From Syngnathus acus (lineage: Eukaryota > Chordata > Actinopteri > Syngnathiformes > Syngnathidae): a stretch of DNA of 64,000 nucleotides. This document shows positions 30,446-40,669 of this stretch, piece by piece. Numbering within the stretch: the first letter of the stretch is position 1; each line of letters starts with the position of its first letter. The stretch spans positions 8,541,501 through 8,605,500 of the forward strand of contig NC_051103.1 in assembly GCF_901709675.1 (NCBI RefSeq), written 5' to 3'. The notes under the pieces were generated by a model. That model had not been told where the DNA came from and ran no database searches. It worked only from the letters and a program-made list of their open reading frames with translations. Both the position numbers and the translations under genes were made by a program.

Positions 30446-31795
30446 AAGGAGGACGGCGGGCGGGCAGGCGGGCGTACAAGCCAGTGAGCGGAAGCGGCAG
30501 CGCCGTGCGCTTGTCCGGGCCGGCGGAGCGAGCGCCCGTGTCACGTCGGCATGCCAACGAGGCAGGGCGACCGTTTTTGACCAGCTTGTCTTGACAAGCC
30601 TCTCTCTCCCTCCCATCAACTTCCTCCTCTCGCACCTTTTCTCATTCATCGTGTTTTTCTAAGCAGCTTGGTAGCCTGCCCGTGCTCTTTCTGTCTGTTG
30701 TTTTCCATCCAGACAAAAAAAGAAATGTGTACAACTGTGCCTCATTGAACCATTGGTGATGTTTTTCCTTATGCAGAATAAAAGTTCCTTATTTGACATT
30801 GAAACAATCTTGTTCACGTGTCGCGTCCAAAGCATCTTTGGATTTATGCGCCATGTCTCGAAGGTTGCGCCGCCAATCAGACAAGATGAGATTTGCTCGC
30901 TTCGAACGCGCCTCACTCGGAGGCCCCCTCGGTGACGCTGGCGGCGGCAGCATCTGACCTCCTCCTTCGTGCCAATGTCCTCGGACAAAGCGCTCGAGGT
31001 CACGCACGCCGAGTGGAAGCGTGGTTAAGCATTTTTAGGATCTTGGCGAGTCACTTGTAGTTTCCTCGGCGATCGATCGAACCAATCGGCGAGGTGCTTC
31101 TTGTTGCCGTGATAGCCGGCCGGCCGGCGGCGCAGCGTCGCCACCCCGAAGCCCGAGGGCGGGCAGGCGGGTGTGTTTGTTGACTCGAGTGAAAGAAGAC
31201 AAACAGAGACAAAACAAACGAATTACCTGCAAACAAAGCCGACGGCGAACTCGCGGCTTAGTGAGCTAACGAGGCTTAACGGGGTCGACGCTCATCCGAG
31301 GGAGGGCGCGCGCACGCACCAGCACTGACTGAAAGAGGGAAGGAAAAAGGCACTTGTTAATGCTTGATCTCGATAAAAAAGAAAAAAAAAGTGTTATTAT
31401 TTCTCTTGGAAAAGTTGTCTGTGATGGATGTCGCTGCCGCATTCCACCCGGGCCAAAATAAAGTCCATTATTTCTTATCATCTTTGTTACATTACAAGTA
31501 CTTTTATCAGCATGCACTCTGATTGGCTGTCACTCAGTTTGCCCCTCCCCCCTCGTTGGCCACGGTGGCGCACACACTCGTGGGAAGGTGGGGGGGGGGC
31601 GTTGAGTGACAGAGATATTACTGCTCAGGAAGATTTGAGCTGTGATTTCCTTCATGACAAATGACCCGCTAAGGACGAAGATGAGGAGGAGGATGACTAT
31701 CATCCTCGCTTGTGCTACGCTCGCCCCGATGGTGCAAGTGCATGGCACCGCTGAAGCGGAAATGTCAAAGGGAGCGAGAGGTTAAAGGGCCCAGA
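30446..31795. other. EBF gene 3' UTR and downstream spacer
   Basis: Contains the EBF 3' UTR with AATAAA near 30778. Beyond it no coding exon is seen. Palindromic GATCGATC occurs near 31073. Confidence 0.5.
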
Positions 31796-31856
31796 CGAAA
31801 GGAAAGGAAAGGAAAGGAAAGGAAAGGAAAGGAAAGGAAAGGAAAGGAAAGGAAAC
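31796..31856. repeat. (GGAAA)n pentanucleotide repeat
   Basis: About eleven copies of GGAAA with minimal variation, giving purine-rich + and pyrimidine-rich - strands. Open frames across it are artefacts. Confidence 0.97.
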
Positions 31857-34800
31857 GGCTCGGCTCGACTCTGGCCTCTCTTGCTCAATTTGTTCTTGTT
31901 GCCTGGAGGGCAAGAACCCTCGCCAGACAAATGCCCCATCGCTCATCTTTTGGTCCCCCGAGGCAAGCAAGAGAAAAACTCGGCTTATAGCTGCTTTGCG
32001 CCACTCGAGCATGCATCTCTCCTCCTTTGTCCATTTAGCTTTGGTGACCTGCCACGAGATTTCCCAACAGTCCAACGGTGGCAGCCCGCCCGCCTGCCTG
32101 CCCCCCTGCCTGCCCCCCTGCCTGCCTCAATCGAGGGTCGGGAAAACACACGGCTGGACACGCACGGGCTGGCCGGCGAAAGCAAACGGCTGCGGCGGAC
32201 GTTGACGCTGTCGGGCGGGGGCGCGCCTCCCATTCACGGCCGAGCGGCCTACGTTTGGAGTCTTTGCTCCCATCCCCTGGCTGGCTCGTAGCCCTCGTTA
32301 GCGCCGGTTGGCCTGCGGCATTTCTTGCGTCTTGACATGAGCAGCATGCAGTTAATCGTTGAAAGCTTCGAGGGGGGAGGGGGGGCGTCAACAGACAGGA
32401 AGTGACAACAGCTGCTCTTTAATACATTTGCTCATTAAAATCAAAAGGTGTTAATGATATGCCGCTAATTGATCTTTTAGATCACGTCTGAACTGAGAAA
32501 AAAAGTTGTCAATGTCACGTTTTACTGTGACGCCCGTTTGACAGCACGTTTACACACGCGCGCGCGCACCCACTCACACAATGGGTGCACGTGCACTTGC
32601 ACGTAGCGGGAGAGGTGAAGGTTGCGCGAGCGAGCGAGGAGGAAATGAAACGAGTTCAATTTGCGTCCAGGCTTACATGTGTGAATTGACGCTGTCTGAC
32701 AAAAAAAAGTTTGCTTCCAAAACAAATCCTCGTTTCAACTTTTCAATTTGTGTGAACGCGCGCTGGGCTCAGGATTGTTTTCGTCTTGTCATTTGCTGTT
32801 TTGTTTTGAAATGCCGTTTCCCCTCATTCCAGTTGACTTGCTCTTCCTCTCTTGTCCCCGCCCTGATTCCTAATTGTGTTCCCCCCCCCCATTGACCGCC
32901 CTCATGTGTGAAATCGTCCGCGCGAGCAAGTGTTTCCCTGCAGGCCGTCAGCGACGCGTCCACAGCTCTGGAAGAAAAGAAGCCTTGCTTTGGCGCCCAG
33001 TAAGCCGCTTGGGTTGACGTTTCCTTCTCTTTCGCCACAAGCCCCATGGTGAGCAAATTTGTGCTGATAGTCTTCGTAGCCCTCCCTCGTTTGTCAAGAA
33101 CCCTAACCCTATTGAGAGCGCTTTTTGGTCAACGTTTGCACTTCCTGTTTGCTCCTCGAACCCAAGTGGGCGTGGCTTTTTGACGAAATCTCTACCTTGA
33201 CGGACGGCCCTCCCATTTCTGCGCCAAAGTCTCCACGAGTCGTGTCAGGTGGTACGTTTGCGTCGATTTATTTCTTGGTTGCCGTGACTACAAGGGAATT
33301 ATTGATTGTTTAAACAAGCTGGAACACAATTTGAGGCCAAAGTCAACATTTGCAATCGAGCCCAACTCTTGCGCTCAAGCAGTCGTGATTTGAATGACGT
33401 TGAGCGGGCGGGCGGACGCGCGCGCGCGCGCGCTCGCTCGCTCGCACATGCAGACTCGCGCATGCAGATTGGAATGAAGTCTCATTTGTGGCGTCAGCAC
33501 AAAATGTGCTTTTTAAACGGCGCCCCCGAGGGACATCTCGTTGCTGGCATTTTGTTGAAGCCATAAAATACCCCCACCCCAACCAATTTGACCTTTTATT
33601 GAAGATCCACACTTTTAGCACCCACCCGCACACTAAACTGCTGCACAGTCGGTTATCCTGAGCCCAAAGTAGTTGCGGGCTCTACGCCGGTGTGTCCGCA
33701 ACATGTTGGAGCTCATGATGAAAGTCGCTCAGTTGCTCGGATGCAGAATCTGCGTCACGTGTGCTAGCTACAGCGCGCGCGCGCGCGCGCGCACGCGCAT
33801 GCAGGCCGCAAAGTGACAGGCGCAGGTTGGCCGAGACAAAAGAGGGCCGAGAGCTCGACTCGACCTTGAGCGACGGCCCGGAGGACAAGGCGCTCGTTGG
33901 AGGAAATGCGTTTTGGGCGGCGACAGACGGAGATGGACGCGCGGCGAGCGCACCTTAATAAAATCGCAGCGGCTGATATGATCAAGCATGAAGTACATTA
34001 CAAAGGTAATGTGAATTTAAAGCCACTTCCTTTCATTATCAAAAAGACTGAGCCGGCGCTGGCGCACTCCGCTCGCCCAATTTATGAGGCCCACTTCCTC
34101 AATCTAATAGAAGGAATCAGGTGTTACTAATGGAGCGGCCGCCGAGCTAATAGACGACGCAGCCGCACATAATGTGGACTGATGCGCCGCGGCAGAAAGA
34201 CACAAAGACGGAAAAGTTGGAGAGCGAGCGGAGCAGCTCATTCGAGACGACACTGCATGTGCAGACAGACAGAGACAGACAGAGAGAGAGAGAGAGAGAG
34301 ACGAAGTGCAAGGCGCCAACAAGCTGCAAGACGGGTCGAGCCTTGCGGCCTATACGAAAGCAAAGCGCACAAAGTGGGACACGGCCCGCCTAGAAAAGAA
34401 GCAAGGCGAACAACAGTGATCGCACTTGAAGTTCGTTGTGTGGCCGCATCCAGCGACACTTTTTTTTTTTTTTTTCCCCCCCCTCCATTCACTAAGCACA
34501 AGTGCAAATTGACTTCCCCTCAGCTCAGCGTGAGTGCGCGCGTGTGAGTGTGCGCACCCGCACGCGTGATCACTCAACTAAAACTGCAGCACTAATTAAA
34601 AGTGTGCTGAGTGTGTGTGTTCTTGCCAGCGAGAGCGCTTTCGGCTCACTTTGGAGGAGGGAGCGGGGCCCGTCAGGTTGTGTGCGTGCGCGCGAGCCAT
34701 GCAGAGCCAGCCGTTTGATTGGGTGTCAGTCAGTGCGCTCGTGAACTCTTAAAGGGTCAGCGCACACACTTTCCGTTTCTGTCATTTCTCCATTTTTGTT

Positions 34801-36370
34801 CCTTCACTTGTGCCATTGTGCCTGCCTCAGACAGGACCCCGCCACCCCTCTGCCCAATCACACACACGCACTCATCCATCACTCACTTACTCAACCAACA
34901 AACCACGACACATACGCACGAGCGGGCGTGCACGGCTGAGCGTCATTACCAGGTGGCAGTGAAGCAGAAAAGCTTGCTAATAGCAGGTCGCTGCCGTGCG
35001 TGCGTGCGTGTGTGCGTGCGTGTGTGTGTGTGTTGACGAGTCTTTCGGTGTGACGTGTTGGACCCATGGTCCATGCACGCGTGTGCGTGTACGCGATATG
35101 TTCACGCGTGTGGGAACAGTTTGAAAGAGGATTTCCATGATTTGTTTTCAGGCGTCCAAATGGCACATTCAAGCAAGGCGCTCGCGTCTCCATCGCGATG
35201 AACCTCAGACGAACATGCTAGCGCTGCTCAACCAAGACTTGGACGCAACATGTCCCGGATGCACGCTGCCAACCTCCCAGGCCTCATCGCATCGCATCGC
35301 ATCGCATTGCACGCTGCCAACCTCCCAGGCCTCATCGCATCGCATCGCATCGCATGGCATCGCATCGCATGGCATGGCATCGCGCGCGCGCCCTCCCGCC
35401 GATCTCCGTCCTTTTTACGAGCGCGCCTGCATGGCGAAATGACGCGCTTATGCCCCGGGACGCACCTTTCCCCGCCCCCCTACCCGGCTGCCATGGTTAC
35501 TGCAGGTGAGCTCATTTTCTTCACTTTTATTGAGTCAAGTCCGTCTGTCTGCTTGACGAGCTCCCTTATTAGCTCGTTAGCTCATTAAAGGCGGCAGGGT
35601 CATTAAAGAGACAAACTGACCATCTTTCACACGCGCGGGCGCGCGCGCACATACATAGACAGAGCAGCTGTTCGGGCACGACATTAAAAGTCTCATTTTT
35701 TCATTTTATGGCTCTCGTTAAAGTTTTTAGGGACCCGCTAATGACATCACACACGCGCACGCAGTCGTTAGGTTTCAGGGAGTGTGCGACTGTTGACCTT
35801 TAGGACAAACGACTGACAAGAAGTTTCAGCGAACGTCAGGTGAGTGAAAAACACCATTTCTGCTCATCGAGCAATTGGCAGCCCGATGGGTCTCATCCAG
35901 ACCACCCGCACGCTGCTGGCCCATCAAGCCCCCTGACGGCACGAGGGGGAGAAAAAAAAGAGACTGTTGAGCGTCCAGCTGGCGTGTGACACAGGCAGCA
36001 AGTGGATCATCTTCGACTAGCAGAATTCCCACAGAGGGTTCGAATCGGCTTCACCGTGCCATGGGTTTCCAGCAACTGTCTCTCTCGTGCCTTCTGTTCT
36101 TTCCCTTGCTTTGCTTCGCTTCCAGGAGCGTCTGGTGTTCCCGTTTCACCGTTGACCTTGAAATGTTTCAACTTTTAGCATGACCGTCCGTCCTTTGTAG
36201 TATTTGATTGAGCGCGTGCGTGTAGAAGGGGGGGGGGAAGTAGGTCACATTTACACGTCAAGAAGGCCTCAAACCTTTAGCCTGAAGCAGCTCCAGGATT
36301 TCTTTAAAAAAAACAAAGGCGGACTTGGCACGTTCCGTCCGTCCATCCAAATCCGACCGACACCCGGACC
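31857..36370. other. Gene-free stretch with simple repeats and AT-rich blocks
   Basis: No protein gene is recognised. Contents are C/T-rich repeats (32090-32120), CG/CA-rich dinucleotide runs (33418-33440, 33770-33795, 34995-35032), GA repeats (34280-34302), poly-T (34458-34475), and AT-rich blocks rich in TAAT/ATTA motifs at about 32415-32480, 33960-34160 and 35560-35615. These blocks could be conserved regulatory elements of the adjacent developmental gene. That is a guess from composition and position only. Confidence 0.4.
35274..35390. repeat. (CATCG)n repeat with internal duplication
   Basis: CATCG pentamers in two blocks, separated by a second copy of GCACGCTGCCAACCTCCCAG, then CATGG variants. 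The arrangement indicates duplication of a segment of about 55 bp containing the pentamer array. Confidence 0.9.
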
Positions 36371-36893
36371 ACCAATACTGGCGCCCCTCAGGGGTGCGTC
36401 CTCTCCCCAATGCTCTTCTCTCTCTACACCAACGATTTCTCCTCAGGTGACTCTCCTGTGAAGCTCCTGAAGTATGCAGACGACACCACTCTCATCGGAC
36501 TGATCCGGGACGGTGATGAGACTGCGTACAGACAGGAGGTAGAGCGGCTGGTCCACTGGTGCAGCCAAAACCACCTGGAGCTGAACCCGCTCAAGACCGT
36601 GAAGATGACAGTGGACTTCAAGTGAGACCCTTCACCACTTTCACCCCTCACTATCCGCAGTAATACTATGAGTGAGTGAGTGTCCATGTGATTTCCTCGT
36701 TAAGCGCACCTGCGTGAAAGGTTTTTGGTCACTTTCACGTTCCGCAGGAGCTAAAACTTTTCATATTCATTCTTATATATATATATATATATATACTTTT
36801 CCCCCCTTTTTGTCTGAGGCTGTGTCTGAATGCGCAAACTGTTCCCTATTTTGTGCGCTATTAAAGGTTTAAGCCATTCTGATTCTGGAGAGG
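36371..36893 (+). mobile_element. 3' fragment of a Rex1/CR1-like LINE
   Basis: Positions 36382-36624 encode a reverse-transcriptase fragment with QGCVLSPMLFSLYTND, the catalytic-site motif KYADDTTLIG, and ELNPLKTVKMTVDFK before a stop. This is the C-terminal part of a non-LTR retrotransposon RT. The following 270 bp, ending GCCATTCTGATTCTG, fits its 3' UTR and tail. The 5' part is missing, so the copy is 5' truncated and inactive. The clade assignment is from memory of fish Rex1-type proteins. Confidence 0.8.
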
Positions 36894-37159
36894 TGTCCGA
36901 ATGTATCCAGGGAGCATAAATGTAGGGCACTCAATGACTCACAATGCACTTGAAAAACAAACAAAAAAAACCCCTTACTTTAGATGGTCTTTTTTTTTTT
37001 TTTTCCTTCCAAAAAAGCCTTAATATATATGTGGTCATTATTTTACCCCCCCAAAAATCTCTTACTCTCCGTGGTCATTTTTTTCCCTCCAAAGAAAATC
37101 CCCCCTAGACGTTTTTTTAAGGCTCAAAAGTAGGACATGTCCGGGGTAAAAAGGAAGTC

Positions 37160-37310
37160 TGGTCACCAACCTATATTTACATTCAAGGAAGAGCAATGAC
37201 GAAAAGGAAATTGACATGTTCATTTGACGCTGGGTTCCATGCAAGTGAATGGGGGCACTGCCGTCTTGTGGTAGCCTGGCGTCATTACATGAACCGCTTC
37301 ATAAACTATC
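37160..37310 (+). repeat. Dispersed repeat, copy 1
   Basis: The segment containing GGGGGCACTGCC...TGTGGTAG...GCGTCATTACATGAACCGCT recurs at 37432-37573 and, shortened, at 43594-43690. It may be a nonautonomous transposon; terminal repeats were not resolved. Confidence 0.75.
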
Positions 37311-37431
37311 GAGTCAAAAGCCTGTATGTTTCATATCGTATGACCTAGGTATTTATTTAATTCTGCTCATGTGATGATATTTTAAACTAAACAAATGGAC
37401 AGTGAAATACTCATGTTTAAGTTCTAACAAC

Positions 37432-37573
37432 CAAATTATATTTACATTCAAGAAAGAGCAATGAAGAAAAGGAAATGGACATGTTCATTTGACGCTGGGT
37501 TACATACAAGTGGATGGGGGCACTGCTATCTTGTGGTAGGTTAGCGTCATTACATGAACCGCTGTATTAAGGA
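37432..37573 (+). repeat. Dispersed repeat, copy 2
   Basis: Second copy of the element at 37160-37310, about 85-90% alike by eye and in the same orientation, separated from it by about 120 bp of AT-rich sequence. Confidence 0.75.
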
Positions 37574-37649
37574 CAGGCAAAAGCCCATTATTAATTAAAA
37601 TTATATAAAATTATAATATAATATTCAATGAAAATAATAATAATCATCA

Positions 37650-37990
37650 AAGTCAAAGTCCGTTTTATTGTCAATTTCTTCACATATCAAGACACACAAA
37701 GAGATCGAAATTGCGTTTCCTATTATCCCACAGTGACAAGACATATTACATATTATATATATCTATATATATATATATATAGATATAGATATATTTGTCC
37801 ACGGACAAACAAAACATTCAAGTAAACAATACAAAAAGTAAAAACAAGAAGGCACATACAATGAATAAATAAGAGCAGTGAATAAATAATAGTAAAATAA
37901 ATAAATAAATAAATAAATAAGTGCAACATGGTCGAAATGGAGCAATTGTGCATACAGCGGACAGTCAGTATATGGCGCAAAATAATAATA
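37650..37990. repeat. Dispersed fish repeat with microsatellites
   Basis: The stretch beginning AAAGTCAAAGTCCGTTTTAT and continuing GACACACAAAGAGATCG resembles the 3' end of a retroelement common in teleosts, from memory. It contains a (TA)n/(TATC) run near 37755-37795 and (TAAA)n and (TAA)n runs at 37895-38010. Confidence 0.5.
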
Positions 37991-39334
37991 ATAATAATAA
38001 TGATAATAATAGCAGTCTTTTTGCTATTGTGTTTACTTTTTCCTGCCCCGGTGACCAGAGCGCGTTCGCCTTCAAATGAAATCTCCATTACAAAACTGCT
38101 CCGAATAATATCAACTGCAAATGAAAACACATTTCACTCGTTCGATCTAGCAGTATCGACGTGAGGGCGTCGTTAACTTGCCACGATCGCATGACAACCG
38201 AAAGCCATAATTCATCATTTAAACAGAGAATGTGTGTTTCTGCAAAAAGGAAAATTGAAGTTATTGCGCTTACCAGGGTTGTGCAAGCACGGAAGGCGCA
38301 GTCCGGCACCGTAGTAGTCAGTAAGGGGCGTCCCTCGGTTCCGTTTGGCTCCCAATGGTTAATGGTCAAAGTGGGCTTTGCTAGTGGCTCTATATAAATT
38401 ATTGTAAATAATTTACGATCACTGTCAAACTTGATCAAAGGTACAACACAAATTTGTATGAAAGTCAAACAATACGACAGAATATTATATTTTGACAAGG
38501 CTGGTCTTTTTAACTAGATTTTGAGCGTCTTTTATGCGTGTTTACTATTTTATCCGAACTAGTGTTGTATGCATGATGTGGGCGTGTCTTTTGTGCAGGT
38601 TGCCAAAGACGCGCTTTTTGGTGACTTGATTTGAACTTTCTCGGCTACCGTACACTTCCGCTTCAGTGAGCAGCTAGCTCTTCCGGTTGTTACCTTTTGG
38701 GGTTTCGAATGAGTCATGTCAACTTTTTCCAAGCTCTCGATTTGCTGTATGTATGTAAATGCATACATGTAAACAATGACATGAAAGGAGAATATTTGTT
38801 AGTTGTTAGGTCAGTGGAACTCGCTAGCTCTCGTGAAACAAGAGGTGGAGCGTTAGCTAGCACGCCCACAAGCAGCACTCACTCGGCTGTCAATCAATGG
38901 ATTATCAAGGAAAGCGTTTGATTTGAACGTTGGTTTTTCTGTTTTGCCACGTCCAACCTTGAAGACTGGAGGCTCCACGTCGGCTGCTGGTCGTCTATCT
39001 GCATATCTCGAAAGGTACTTCCCCATTTTCCATGTAGCATTATGCCTCTGGTAACTAGCAAGGTGGACCTTGTCCTGTTGATTATTTGGGCCACAGTTAA
39101 AAGAAACAAAATAATTGTTCTACAATCGTTAAAGTTACATGTCAATACGTAAGAAGTATAGTTTTGAAAAATGTACGTGCATTTTAACTTAAAAAGTATA
39201 TTTTTGATCATAGTTGGCACACGTGAAAAGTGAAAGCGTACCACTTTGTTCTTCAAATAATGACTTGAAATTAAAAAAATATATAAATCTAAAAAAAAAA
39301 TTGTGTGTAAGTTATGTTAGTTGGTAGTGTTATG
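37991..39334. other. Gene-free AT-rich stretch
   Basis: No coding exon, tRNA or recognised repeat is seen. A CTAGCTCTCGTGA/GTTAGCTAGC region near 38820-38860 is the only GC-richer part. Confidence 0.4.
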
Positions 39335-39705
39335 TGCTTGAGGAGCTGATGTGCGATGTCATATTGTCATGGCACACCAGGGAGAAGGGGAGCACATGCA
39401 AGCAGCTGACATCTCTCACAAAACCAAAGTGCCAGGTCCTGCACAATATCATCACCACACTCGTCTGGATGTGTTTTTTGATGACATTGATGCAAACCAA
39501 GTTAGTCAGAAACATATATTTAACTAACTTGGTTTGCGTCAGTGTCATGGAAAAACTTGTCCAAAAGTGAGTGGTGGTGGTACTGTGGAGGACCTGGCAC
39601 TTTGGTTTTGTCCCAGTGAGAGACGTTTGCACTGTTTGCATGTGCTCACCTTCCCCCTAGTGCCTGCCACGAGAAGTAAGTGACATCATACCTGAGCTCA
39701 TCAAC
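39335..39705. repeat. Large imperfect inverted repeat (hairpin 1)
   Basis: Left arm about 39335-39506 and right arm about 39523-39705 are reverse complements at roughly 75-80% by eye, around a 16-nt loop (39507-39522). Well-matched blocks include GCAAACCAAGTTAGT against ACTAACTTGGTTTGC next to the loop, CCAAAGTGCCAGGTCCT against AGGACCTGGCACTTTGG, and GAGCACATGCAA against TTGCATGTGCTC. It could be a fold-back transposon, an inverted duplication, or a long hairpin RNA locus. Confidence 0.9.
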
Positions 39706-39867
39706 CACTTAATCTGTTTCCATGCAGGCAGGGCCTTTTCAAACTGCTTTTCTATTCAATGAATTGTTCAAGTGGAATGCGAGTCTTTGTGATTTCTGAG
39801 CAAATTTGCTCATTTGAAGTCTTTCGTGCTTGGTGGTCACTGCATTGGCAAAGTACTGTTTGAAAAC

Positions 39868-40065
39868 ACAAGTTTTCAGCCTTGAGGTGAGTGTCACTGC
39901 AACAGAGCCAAGTCTTTGCTGCTTCTCTCTGTCTCCACATGAGTCAAAGTGATGCAATTGTACAGTTGCAGTCACTTTGAGTCATGTGGAGACAGAGAGA
40001 AGCAGTCAAACACTTGGCTCTGTTCAGTGGCTGAAGGCAAACACTCAACTCCAAGCTGAAAAGAG
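39868..40065. repeat. Large inverted repeat (hairpin 2)
   Basis: A second fold-back lies about 160 bp after the first. The inner arms are about 39902-39955 and 39964-40024, with GCTTCTCTCTGTCTCCACAT facing ATGTGGAGACAGAGAGAAGC and ACAGAGCCAAG facing CTTGGCTCTGT. Pairing extends outward through AGTTTTCAGC (39871-39880) and GCTGAAAAG (40055-40063). Only about 6 nt separate the arms at the centre. Confidence 0.92.
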
Positions 40066-40079
40066 CCTTCCAAAACCGA

Positions 40080-40441
40080 AGTGCCACTTTGCCCGCCTCC
40101 TAGCTCTGCCCAAATTCAGCCTGGCCAATCACGGCTCGGCTCCAAATTTGCATTGCCACGCCCACTTTCTGACAGCCAATCAGAACGCAGCATCTGCACA
40201 TCTGACCAATCGGATTGCTTCATTTTTAGGAAACCACGCCCTTTTCAAATCCAACCAATCACAGTGCCACTTTGCCCGCCTCCTAACTCTGCCCAGCCAA
40301 TCACGGCTCGGCTCCAAATTTGCATAGCCAAGCCCACTTTCTGACAGCCAATCGGCATTTGCACATCCGACCAATCAGATTGCTTCATTTGTATGAAACC
40401 ACGCCCACTTCTAATCCAACCCCACTTTTCAACCAACCACA
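40080..40441. promoter_or_regulatory. Tandemly duplicated CCAAT/octamer module
   Basis: Two copies of a unit of about 180 bp (40080-40262 and 40263-40441). Each contains several CCAATC boxes, one octamer ATTTGCAT preceded by GGCTCCAA, GC-rich CCACGCCC or CAAGCCCAC motifs, and a start AGTGCCACTTTGCCCGCCTC. At least seven CCAAT boxes occur in about 360 bp, with another near 40483. NF-Y, POU and Sp/KLF binding is suggested by motif only. No gene start is identified beside it. Confidence 0.6.
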
Positions 40442-40669
40442 GCCTCTTATTCTCCTAGCTCCACCCGGTTTTGGAGCTTTCAGCCAATCATGAAGCAGTA
40501 TTCTAGTCATATTCCGCCCCTTTTCTCAAAATCCGGAAGTTTTCTGGGTGGGGGGGAATAAAAATAAAATGAAAATAGAAATGTTGGAAAGAAAATTGTT
40601 TTTAGTTTACTTTTAAAGTTTAAGATGTGATGTTTGAAAATGAGTTGAAAGTTTGTGTTTGTAATAAAG

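Noticed and set aside
36204-36461. 85-codon + frame overlapping the LINE
   Set aside because: Frame-shifted relative to the reverse-transcriptase reading; the RT motifs are in the frame starting before 36410.
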